In this document: in pieces, positions 55,291 to 64,000 of the stretch
Layout of the letters: every line of letters begins with the position of its first letter
How positions within the stretch are numbered: the first letter of the stretch is position 1
Assembly: GCA_030522415.1 (NCBI GenBank)
Contig: CM060106.1
Span: 32,034,485 to 32,098,484, forward strand
Origin: Channallabes apus
Lineage: Eukaryota > Chordata > Actinopteri > Siluriformes > Clariidae
Reading direction: 5' to 3'
DNA length: 64,000 bases
Notes under the pieces: model-generated
Seen by the model: the letters and a program-made list of their open reading frames with translations, nothing else
What the model was told of the DNA's origin: nothing
Database searches by the model: none
Position numbers and translations under genes: made by a program

Positions 55291-56769
55291 ATTTTAAAAA
55301 TTACAAAAAGTGTAAATTAGTTTGGGTTCATTGTATGGGGGGAAAAACATCTGAATGCTTAAGATATAACTGAAGTATGATAACACCAAACACAAGTTCA
55401 GTTGTTCCCTCCAAAGTGAAAGTACCCAAATATATGTGTGTGTTTTTTTTTCCCCACTGGAAACGCTCCTCCAGCTGCTCCGCTGCCTTAAATTTTCTAC
55501 CCTTTCTCTCACTCTTGTCAGCAAAGGGCTTTTTTTTAGATGACTGGACATGTGTGAGACAGAGCAGTGGAAAATAGCATAATGTCACCATAATCCCGCC
55601 TTGCAAGCTAAATATGGAACTTGAAGAATAAGATGTTAAAGTTAAAATGGAATCGAGGGTAGGCAATTAACACCGCTCTTCAACTCTCCTTTAACGTGTG
55701 GAAAAGAAGGGGAAAAAGCAGTATAGGGGAGCAATAGTAAATTTGATGATAGAAGGAGGTGACCTTGTTAGGTAATTAACATTTTCTTCCAAGTTTAATT
55801 AGAAAAGTTACATCAGTCCTAAATAAGCATAAAAGGAAGAGGGCAATCAAAAAAAAAGGAAACGGCAAAAAAACCTCTGTCTGAAGGCAAAATCTTTTGT
55901 TATTGTATGAAAGCATTAAAATCCACCTGTTCATAAGCAAATTGCCTCGTTCACTGAAACTCCTCAGGGACCAAGCGCTTTTCAAAATAATGTCAAGTGT
56001 TAAAATAGCTATTTATGTGCTTAGAAACACAGGAAGAAAAAAAAAAGAGAAAATTATTTTTCCATGTCGCAGCCTCTGTTAAGCCTCAGAAACAATGCTT
56101 CAAAAACTTTTCTTATTTGGAACTGCATGTCTCTGTTGGCCCTTTCTTTCCCTGCCAATCCCTGCTTTAACGTCCTTCTGTGCCAAAGTTAACTTCCTCC
56201 AGCTTGTAATCACTCCGAAAGAAGCTGTGTTTCCTTAAATCCCAGTGTCGTCATTGGCATCTGGTCCAAACCTAAAAGCGGGTTATTGTCAACAGCTGAC
56301 TGACAGCAGGATGTTGGTCTGTGCATCTGAACCGTACGGGTACTGGACATTTTTCAGACAGCGTTCTCGCTTTACAATGCAAACAATATAAAAGCCTACC
56401 CTGCAAATGACTGATAATCAGTGGGTGCTCGCATGCTGTTGAAGGACAGTCAGAAAACCTACACACTCTCAGGCCATAACATGTACAGTACAGTACAGTA
56501 CCTGAACTTGACACTTTTTTCACAGTAAAAATGTTTGCTTATGTATTAGATCATGTAACTTTGTTTGCTTTTGTAACACATTTGGTTCTGAATTTAAATT
56601 TCTTAAATGCATCCTTTTACAGTCGCGCCACTTTTGGGCAATTATATGCTTGACATATTTTTTTAGATGTAAAAATAAACGTTGCTTTTCTTCCATATGG
56701 GATCCTGCTAAAATGTTTGAATATGCAAATAAGAAATTATGTTTACTAGACATGTAATAAAAATAATTT
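55291..56769. other. Unique DNA, no gene seen
   Basis: No transposon recognised. (ACAGT)n, nearly four units, lies at 56483-56502. The overlapping frames at 55294-55666 (both strands) have no domain that I recognise. Confidence 0.42.
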
Positions 56770-56961
56770 ATCTCACTCTATACTGCTTATTCTGTACAGG
56801 TATCCCAGGGGGACTCGGCGCACAAAGTGAGGGTGAGAAGAAACCAGAGTACCCGGAGGAAACCCAACAAGCACGGGGTGAACTTGCAAACTCTACACAC
56901 AAAAAATAGGTGGTCAAACCCGAAGCACTATTCTGTGATGTTAACCACTATGCCACAATGC
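56770..56961 (-). mobile_element. SINE-A copy 8, minus strand, partial
   Basis: Complement of tail and body: TCTATACTGCTTATTCTGTA, ACCAGAGTACCCGGAGGAAA, AAGCACGGGGTGAACTTGCA, ending in the decayed head GTTAACCACTATGCCACAA. About 150 bases of the 3' half are missing. Confidence 0.82.
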
Positions 56962-58749
56962 ATATGAAACATACTTCAATTTATTATTACAAGTGGGTTT
57001 TTAAAACGAGGGACAATTTTCTTCAAACAAGTCTTCAGTCATGCATGATGAAACTGCATTAGATTATGTAGAAATTTAGATCGCTGGAAGACCAATGCGA
57101 TGAGGACATGGCAGAATTAGTAATGATGATTGACGGTGTAACAGTGGCAGGCAGGCTGTTGATTGGGCACTGTGGATAGACAGGGCCCACATCTATAATA
57201 AGGTTTAATCCTGGGTCGATCCTGGCTACCTCTGATATCGGACCCCCCTGAATCAGCTCTACACTAAAAGATGTATTCTTGACATTTCACAAGAGGATTT
57301 ATGCAATGTTTGATACAAAGGAGACCACAGACAGATTCAAGACCTGAGAGCAAAACTTTCCATGCTCTTTCATTACAAGTGATCTAATACTTCTCTAAAT
57401 TGTGGTCTCCCCTGTCAATCACAATGGCACTAGTAAACTGATGCACCTGTTAGCTCATGCACGCAGAAGAGGGTCGACTACAAGTCTGTTACGCTGCACA
57501 GTGGTGCAACACAGGCAGATGTTTGAGAGGATGTTTCTGATGGCCTTCAGATGTCCCGGAGGAAGCGTGTGTTAGCTTTCACCCTCCCCAGTCGATGAGT
57601 GGGCTGCTGGATGCGACCAAATTGGGAAGGAAACAAGAAGCAAACAAACACAAAATTTCGAGCCAGTCTGAAACAACCAAAAACAGAGCAGTGATAAAAA
57701 TGTCTCTGTCATGCCAGCACTTGTCCCTCATACAGTGAAGCATCCGGCAGGTACCAGGAGATTGAAGGGGTTTGTAATTGTCTTCAAGTGATGCTCTAAT
57801 AGCATGCAAGTAACCTTCAGACCTCTCAAGAGGGCTTCTTCTTTAGTTGTCAAAACAGAAAAAAAGTAAAGAAAAAAAATACGCTAAAAGAGAGTCTGAA
57901 TGAGAGACACTAAGAAGACAGGAAAGACGAGGACAAATGAGGGGGGGGGGAAACAGAGGCTGTCGATGAAAAGAGGAGGGAGAGAACAAAACCACTCCAC
58001 CTTGCACAAGACCGGGTCCGATTGGCGCCACTTCATCCAGCGGGCAATTATATCGACTAATTAGAGTTGGACAATTTCTTGTTTGAAGTATAAAGAAATG
58101 ACAATAGAGGGCATGTGAAAAGCTATAATTCAGAGTGAAACAGCGTTAAAAATCCAGGCTAATCCCGCACTAGCATGTGCTTCTATGATAACATACAGCT
58201 CAGGCTGTCCTCGATTCTTTCCCTCTCTTTTTTTTTGCCCCCCTTTTTTTTTATTTTATACCATCTGGCCCTCTCATCTCCTACATAAAAAAAAAGAAAA
58301 CTAATTCATGTTCCGAGTCATCCGCATGATGAATAGTGTAGGTCCAGGTGCTATGAGTGTGAAAAAGGAGAGAGAGCTAGAGAAAGAGAGCGAGAGAAAG
58401 AGAGAGAGAGAATAATATGTGTATATCATCACCCATTGTAAACAAGCTGCTTTTAAACTCTGGTTTGTGATTAATGCAGGGGCTTATTCAACAATTCTTC
58501 TCTCTCTGTTCAGTGTTAATAATTAGAGATTTAATTCGTTATTCAAAACTGCCTGTGATGCAAAAAAAACTGACAAAAAATGGTGCAAGATGAAGGGGAG
58601 GGTCAGGAAATGATGGAAGGAGGAAGGGAGAAAGAAACGCAGCTCCTTTTTTTTTGTATCATATGAAGGTCACAATGTGATGTGATTGTTTGCCTCAGTG
58701 GCAGTGAATTATGTCACCAGACAAGCTTTTAACCCATGTTGCCTTTAGT

Positions 58750-58816
58750 CTCTTTCTCTCTCTCACACACATCCACACACACACATCTCTCTCACTCTCT
58801 CTCTCTCTCTCTCTTT
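58750..58816. repeat. CT/CA compound repeat
   Basis: (TC)n, (CA)n, then (CT)n. Confidence 0.92.
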
Positions 58817-58955
58817 AAACAGTTTTCTATTGAAGAGGATTCAATCACCATAATGAATCTGAGGCCAGGCGGCAATCTTCTCCACAAAAAGAAATTCTAA
58901 AAGGTTATAGAATTTGTAAAATGAACAGCTTGGAGACAGTAAATGGCAGTGTGAG

Positions 58956-59002
58956 CGTGTGTGTGTGTGTGTGTGTGTGCATGTAGGCATGTGTGTGTGT
59001 GA
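58956..59002. repeat. (GT)n, interrupted
   Basis: Two GT runs separated by CATGTAGGCAT. Confidence 0.92.
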
Positions 59003-59139
59003 GTAGGGGGAATCAATTATCCCAGGACATGAGGAAGTCATAATATTTAGTGCACATCATTCACTGCGCTCAGGTAGGCTCACAGACACCGGCAGTTACC
59101 AAGGAGGCACTGTTTATTTTTAGGAAAAGTAAGTGTGCA

Positions 59140-59168
59140 TGTGTGTGTGTGTGTGTGTGTGAGTGTGT
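59140..59168. repeat. (TG)n microsatellite
   Basis: About 14 units with one GAG interruption. Confidence 0.93.
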
Positions 59169-59408
59169 GCCACACCCGGCAGGCAGAAAGAGGCTGGCAC
59201 TGAGGCGTGTGAGGGAGGCGCCCCTGACTGAGTCTCATAATCATATGCTAGATTAGGTTAAGTGGTGCACAAACGCGTCAGTAATGCAGCCTACTATCTC
59301 CCAGGGAAACTGATTCACTCCTCCCCCAACTCTATCAGCCATGAGACACATATAAACACACACACACACACATATACATATATCATTTGCTCATATACAC
59401 AGCTGGAA

Positions 59409-59444
59409 CCCCCCCCCCCCCCACACACACACACACACACACAC
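59409..59444. repeat. Poly-C with (CA)n
   Basis: About 14 C followed by 11 CA units, the complement of the TG-then-G arrangement at 3034 and 41732. Confidence 0.94.
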
Positions 59445-59814
59445 GCATGTTCTCACATGGAACGAATCGATACGTCTGTCAGTCTCCTTCTCTGACATGT
59501 TCACATCAGACCTGGTCATGTGTGAAATCCCTCAGTGTTACAGTCTCACACACACTCGCTGTGTTGATTGATTTTTTTCGAATCCTCAGTGTCATGTCAA
59601 CTCGTTCCACCTTTAACCAAAAGCGGTATCTCCATAAAGAGCATCTCTGAGAAGGCTACCCACAATCCCCTGCACGAAGGGCGTGTCCCGGCATCAATAC
59701 CAAGTCAACATAATGCCAGCGCTGCCTAATTTAACTCACACAGAGCCTTTTTTCATTATTATTATTATTTTTGCTGTTGTTGTTGTTCATGACTTATTTA
59801 CATGACAACAGTTG

Positions 59815-60125
59815 TTTACGGAAAAGATCATCCTGGAATCTGCCTGCGTTCCTAAAATGAACCGCTTAACCTTCTCGGAGGCATCCAGATTAACATTCCT
59901 TCCTCCCTTAATTACATATCCCTCCTATGAGTTGACTGTAGATACTAAATAATTCATACTAATTACCGAATAATATGCTTTAAGATGAATAACTGTGGAA
60001 TAATCCAAGACTTTAAGAGTTAAAATACGACAACAATACGACTCTCCTAACGAGCCGTCTGAAACCGAGACACGCTATTATTATCAGTCGTTTTATTCTT
60101 AAATATTAATTAATCTCACTGCTCG
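59815..60125. promoter_or_regulatory. Candidate conserved non-coding element
   Basis: Complex DNA with many homeodomain-type cores (CCCTTAATTACATATCC, TCATACTAATTACCGAATAA, AATATTAATTAATC) and no simple repeat within it. Hypothesis only. Confidence 0.22.
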
Positions 60126-61065
60126 TTTAAATGAAGGGTGGGGGTTAAATCATTAAAATACACCAAACAATCAAAGACAATGACGTTCCAGATATGAAGG
60201 AATGCAGGAAAACAAGTTATATACTGTAAGAACAGATACATTTTTTTTTAATTATTATTATTAATTTACTAGAGAGTAGGATTGACTTTGATTGATTTCA
60301 GGATCTGGATAATAAACGTCATTCCTCTTCTTTTTTTATATCTGATGGTCCGATGCTCCCGTATTTTCCAGGTCAACCAGTTTATTTCCTAATTAGACAT
60401 CATCAGACACCCTCAGTCTGACCCGACTAAGGGACAGACATCTCACCTGGCCTGTGTCTTCACCCCCCCGTAATGAACTCTTAAAAGCAGCGCCATGTGT
60501 GCGGAGCACTCGAAGGAGCCCGTAGCTCATCAGTTCCAGTCCTGAAAAGGTTCCTGGATGAATGAGTGCGAGGAATCAAAGGGAGATTACACGTCGGACC
60601 ATGTATCATCCTCGATATATTGAACGGCGCCTTTGTGCAGATAGAGCGCTTATAAAAAGTGGTATTGTGCTTCGCTGAAAGACCGTGTGGGCTCTCTGCA
60701 TGACTAATCTGTCTCCTCACATTATTTTATTCAATCTTCGCCGACTTTATGCCTTTGACATTTTTTGCTACACTCAGTAAGTTTGAGTTGAATGGACAAT
60801 TTTAAAGATTTTTAAAGGCGTTCCACGGCGCAAGGAGAACAAAAAAAAGAGAGGCCTTTTGTTTCAATGCATAATTTATTACTAAAAATGGTCTTTTGAC
60901 TAATTCCAGCAGGCAGGGTGAGATTTTGAACACGGCCATTTTTTCCACTCCATATTGAAAGGCGCGTTGGATTTGTGGAAGAGAAACATTTGATAATGCC
61001 TTGAAGAGCACTGTTACAACCACCCTCTTCACTCGCCGCCCCCCCCCACCCCACTTCCTCTCAAT

Positions 61066-61091
61066 CACACACACACACACACACACACACT
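61066..61091. repeat. (CA)n microsatellite
   Basis: 13 CA units. Confidence 0.95.
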
Positions 61092-61469
61092 CTTAAAATC
61101 CAAATGAATCACAGTTGTGCTATGAATGCAGCATTATGCATACTCTAATAAAACTGCGTTTGCACTGTACATATACGCACAGCGGTGTTATTTGTGTTAA
61201 GACATGATCAAAATCCCTGATAAAGTAAAATACAATTAGTAAATGACAGGAAATCAGCTGGTACTCTGCAAATGATAAAGTCTCTCACACCTTCTCCAAC
61301 AGCATGATGAGGTCACTGGCATTAAGAGATTAGCTTTAATCCATCAGCAATCATCATTTGAATATGTGATTATTAATCCGTCCTGTTAAATTGATTATGG
61401 TAGTGCTGTGGGACAGGTGGGGTCAGAAACAGCACCTGGCCACATATGGAGAAGTGTAAGCTGTCTCAC

Positions 61470-61477
<8 letters not shown>

Positions 61478-61508
<31 letters not shown>
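61478..61508. repeat. (CA)n microsatellite
   Basis: About 15 CA units after ATATATA. Confidence 0.95.
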
Positions 61509-61510
<2 letters not shown>

Positions 61511-61898
61511 CACACACTCACAGACAGAGACACCTGTTCACACCATCTTCCCAATCATTACCGCCTATCAAATATGTACACTCCTCACTCTCTCTGTCAC
61601 ACACACACCCAGACGGGAGCTTCCTGTAGGCCTCAGGGCACAACATACCTCCAGACAGAGTATATACAGTATTAGCAAAGAATATAGTTATGGATAAATA
61701 AAAATCCTAAAAAACAATAATAAGATTTAAATCTGAGCGGGATTCCTTATGCTTGCACACCTTTTTTTCTTGTGCACTGCAGGTTGAGCTTGAAGTTAAT
61801 TTACAGTAAGTATACAGTAGGTAAAGGAATCTGAGTTGAAGCCCCTTCCACTTCAATGCTGCATTAATAAAAAAGTAAATAAAATAAAAATAGGTCAC

Positions 61899-62280
61899 AT
61901 AGGCAAAGAAATAGATACACAGCAGAGATACACATCATCACATGTTTTTTTCTGGTTGTTTTCAGTCTATGTCCCAAAAACAAAGTACAGTAATATGCTC
62001 TCATTTTGAGAGTGGTCAAGGCATTAGACTACGATTCGGAAGGTCCCAGGTTCAAACCCCATGACCACCAAGTTGCCACTGTCGGGCCCTTGAGCAAGGC
62101 TCTTAACCCTCAGCTGCTCAGATGTGTAATGAAATACAAATTTACTTTAAGTAGCTCTGGATAAGGGCGTCTGCCAAATGCATTTTTGCGATGTCATTCC
62201 CATATCCCGGTAAAATTTACATGTTATAAAGGTAATAATAACTTTCGTTCAACCTGACATATCTGAAAACCCAAAGCAAG
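61899..62280. mobile_element. Mariner-associated unit, copy 2, split by a SINE
   Basis: Parallels 40491-40705 on both sides of the SINE: AGATACACATCATCACATG and CTCATTTTGAGAG before it, TCATTCCCATATCCCGGTAA and CAACCTGACATATCTGAAAA after it. The rest of the mariner relic is not present; the unit ends against Tc1-E copy 3 at 62284. Confidence 0.72.
62011..62181 (+). mobile_element. tRNA-derived SINE with LINE-type tail, nested
   Basis: The head AGTGGTCAAGGCATTAGACT (A-box region) and exact B-box GGTTCAAAC at 62049-62057 are followed by CACTGTCGGGCCCTTGAGCA and the 3' tail AGCTCTGGATAAGGGCGTCT ending GCCAAATGC. The copy at 40491-40705 gives the paralogous empty site, so the borders are well defined. 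Imperfect direct repeats CATTTTGAG / CATTTTTGCG flank it. Confidence 0.88.
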
Positions 62281-62283
62281 ACC

Positions 62284-62550
62284 GAAACTTACCTCTGCTG
62301 CAGAGAAGTTCATTTACTGTAGAGTCACCAGCCTCAGAAATCACCAATTAACAAACAGCACCTCAGATTAGAGGCGTTATGAAGACTTTACAGAGCCTAA
62401 GTAGCAGATACATCTCAATACCAACTGTTCAATGGAGATTACTGCATATTTTGGACGCCTTCAGCATTGTTTTAATGTAGAAAGAAATAAAAATCAGGAA
62501 AATATAATTGAATTAGAAGATGTGTACAAATGTATGACTGATAGTGTATC
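62284..62550 (+). mobile_element. Tc1 deletion derivative (family E), copy 3, 5' truncated
   Basis: From CGAAACTTACCTCTGCTGCA onward it follows copies 1 and 2: AAGTTCATTTACTG, GCACCTCAGATTAGAGGCGT, CCAACTGTTCAATGGAGATT, then the same jump to TTTTGGACGCCTTCAGCATT. The 5' half is absent where it meets the mariner unit. The 3' end is TGACTGATAGTGTAT. Confidence 0.8.
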
Positions 62551-62678
62551 AAGTATAAGACTAACACACATTAACTTAATCAAGTGTGGCAGAGAGTAGT
62601 TCAGTGCGTGTGTGTTGAAACAGCTGGGATAACTTTATGTTGGAAAAGTCAAAAAGCGAAAGTCATTCAATTTACTTT
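62551..62678. other. Spacer
   Basis: Short unique stretch; the plus frame at 62584-62832 runs across it into the SINE and has no domain. Confidence 0.4.
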
Positions 62679-62921
62679 ATTCATCATCAGTAATCAAATT
62701 ATCCTGGTCAGGATCATGGTGGATCTAGGAGTCTATCCCAGAAATACTGGGAACAGATTGTGCATTTATTGTAGATCGGACTCCAGTTCATCACAAACAC
62801 ACACGCACATACACATACGCGCGCTGAAATGATTAGTCACATGTACAGTCCATACAATAACTCAGGATTGTTCAGGATCAAACCCTGGGCCCTGGAGCCA
62901 TTAAGCAGCGATGAGACAGAC
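62679..62921 (-). mobile_element. SINE-A-related retroposon, minus strand, decayed
   Basis: TTATCCTGGTCAGGATCATG, GGATCTAGGAGTCTATCCC and GACTCCAGTTCATCACA are the complement of the 3' half of the family seen at 41797-41973, with (CA)-like text in the middle, ending in GGATCAAACCCTGGGCCC (antisense B-box). Confidence 0.62.
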
Positions 62922-63375
62922 TGAAGTTTCTGCCACATTTGTGGATGAATTCTTGAACCTGAATGTGTACAATTCTTTTAATTAAACAGTATATTTAACA
63001 GTCATTTTGACCATAAAATACATTAGTATATTAGAATAATACACAAATATATTAATTCATTTATTCACAGTTTACAACACTTCACATCATCTATGCCTAA
63101 TAATTAATAGAATTGTTTTTAATTATTTTCAAATTAAAATTTATAATCAGTAAAGAGAGTTTTCTTTAAAAAAAATTCAATTAACATTTATGAAAGGAGT
63201 CTCCAGTGTCAGCGCATTCTAACGGTCAGTAAGTTGCCCAATACTTGAAAGTCTTCAAGTCAAAGTAATATAAAGTTTCTACCCGGCAACCTGTGAGGCT
63301 TTTACTGACTGTTTGTTATGACATAAATGACCTACAAAATTCAATATAAATGTACTGTATATAGCTACTGTATTT
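62922..63375. other. AT-rich DNA, no gene seen
   Basis: Nothing recognised. Confidence 0.42.
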
Positions 63376-63546
63376 AGTATTTAGCACTGTCACCTTGCAC
63401 CTCCAGGGTCCGGGTTCGACTCCCATCTCTGTGTGCATGTAGTTTGCATGTTCTTTCCGTGCTTGGTGGGTTTCCTCCGGGTACTCCGGTTTCCTCCCAC
63501 AGTTCAAAGACCTGCAGATTAGGCTAACTGGCGTTCCCAAATTGCC
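63376..63546 (+). mobile_element. SINE-A copy 9, 3' truncated
   Basis: TTAGCACTGTCACCTTGCAC, B-box GGGTTCGACTCC, TGCATGTTCTTTCCGTGCTT, GGGTACTCCGGTTTCCTCCC and GGCGTTCCCAAATTGCCC, then an abrupt end in a C run and a T run. The A-box half has decayed. A SINE lost at its 3' end is unusual, since retroposons normally lose the 5' end, so a later deletion is likely. Confidence 0.88.
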
Positions 63547-64000
63547 CCCCCCCTTTTTTTTTCTTGGATATTTTCTTTGGCCAAAAAAAAAAAAAAAAAC
63601 AGGTGAAAAAAACTACTCACTCTATAACCCCTGATATGTGTCTTTGCATTTGTGAACCACTCTCACCTAAATAAAAAAGCAAACCCTTTTTTTTTCATGT
63701 AATCTATATCTCCACTTCACACATGGTGAGACTGATGGCCTATCCATGTGCATCTTTGTGAATGTGTGTGCATGCGTATGTGTGTAAGCGGCAGGTGGAG
63801 CTCTGAACTGATGAGTTTGTCATACCTGATTATGTCACGCCAGAGCTAGCTTTCTGACAGTAGCGGTAAAGGAGCCATACACTTTTGTCAACACACACAA
63901 ACAAGTGAGACTCACTGTAATATTCAGAATATTTCCCTGCAGTTCAGAAGAAGCTCAGGCCAGGCTGTGAAAAGCTCACGGCCAGCGAAGTGCTTCAGGA
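63547..64000. other. Non-coding DNA, no gene seen
   Basis: T run near 63551-63560, A run near 63584-63599, short TG-like text near 63760-63785. No gene or transposon recognised to the end of the window. Confidence 0.42.

Larger units (their letters stand above)
56962..61898. other. Transposon-poor block, no gene seen
   Basis: Nearly 5 kb without a transposon that I recognise. Simple repeats: a G run near 57941-57950, GA-rich tracts near 58369-58410, CT at 58750-58816, GT at 58956-59002 and 59140-59168, C/CA at 59409-59444, (TTA)n and (GTT)n near 59756-59787, CA at 61066-61091 and 61478-61508. The stretch 59815-60125 is complex and AT-core rich. No convincing exon. Confidence 0.42.

Noticed and set aside
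56483..56502. ACAGT tandem repeat as a functional site
   Set aside because: Fewer than four units; TACAGTA-type text is scattered through the window and seems to be background.

Overview
This 64 kb window reads as non-coding, repeat-bearing DNA from a vertebrate, most likely a teleost fish. The grounds are very long (CA)n/(TG)n and (GA)n microsatellites, many decayed Tc1/mariner transposons of types common in fish, tRNA-derived SINEs with a four-base (GAAT)n tail, a solo LTR, and the absence of bacterial-style dense coding. The Tc1/mariner and SINE mix would suit an otophysan such as a catfish, but that is a weak guess. I found no host protein-coding exon, rRNA, tRNA gene or CRISPR array that I can defend. 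The open frames present are short and are explained by microsatellites, transposon relics or chance.

Layout. 0.3-5.5 kb: Tc1-like relics and two SINEs of one family (called SINE-A here), one with a perfect 12-bp target-site duplication. 5.5-9.3 kb: mostly unique AT-rich DNA with one internally deleted Tc1-like element and an unexplained pair of overlapping open frames at 8.8-9.3 kb. 9.3-26.8 kb: about 17.5 kb in which I recognise no transposon at all, only simple repeats, with several complex, homeodomain-motif-rich stretches that look like candidate conserved non-coding elements. 26.9-30.3 kb: a transposon cluster with two head-to-head copies of one Tc1 deletion derivative around a (TA)n tract. 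33.8-36.97 kb: SINE-A copies and a Tc1-like element carrying a second DNA transposon inside it. 40.3-43.8 kb: a mariner relic with its transposase on the minus strand, plus SINEs. 43.8-49.5 kb: transposon-poor. 49.5-53.7 kb: the densest cluster, with a non-LTR retrotransposon 3' end, SINE-A, a solo LTR with 5-bp duplication, a TTAA-flanked DNA element, and a Tc1-like element carrying a SINE. 54.9-57.0 kb: further SINEs. 57.0-61.9 kb: transposon-poor. 61.9-63.5 kb: a mariner-associated unit with a SINE inside it, a third copy of the Tc1 deletion derivative, and two SINE-A relatives.

How the pieces relate. Nothing here forms an operon or pathway. The relations are evolutionary: autonomous Tc1/mariner transposases (all broken) and their deletion derivatives, SINEs sharing a 3' tail with a LINE-like 3' end, and nested insertions that give relative ages. 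The contrast between transposon-dense and transposon-free blocks suggests that the 9.3-26.8 kb block, and less surely 43.8-49.5 and 57.0-61.9 kb, hold regulatory sequence for a gene outside the window. Family names rest on remembered consensus features; no database search was possible.
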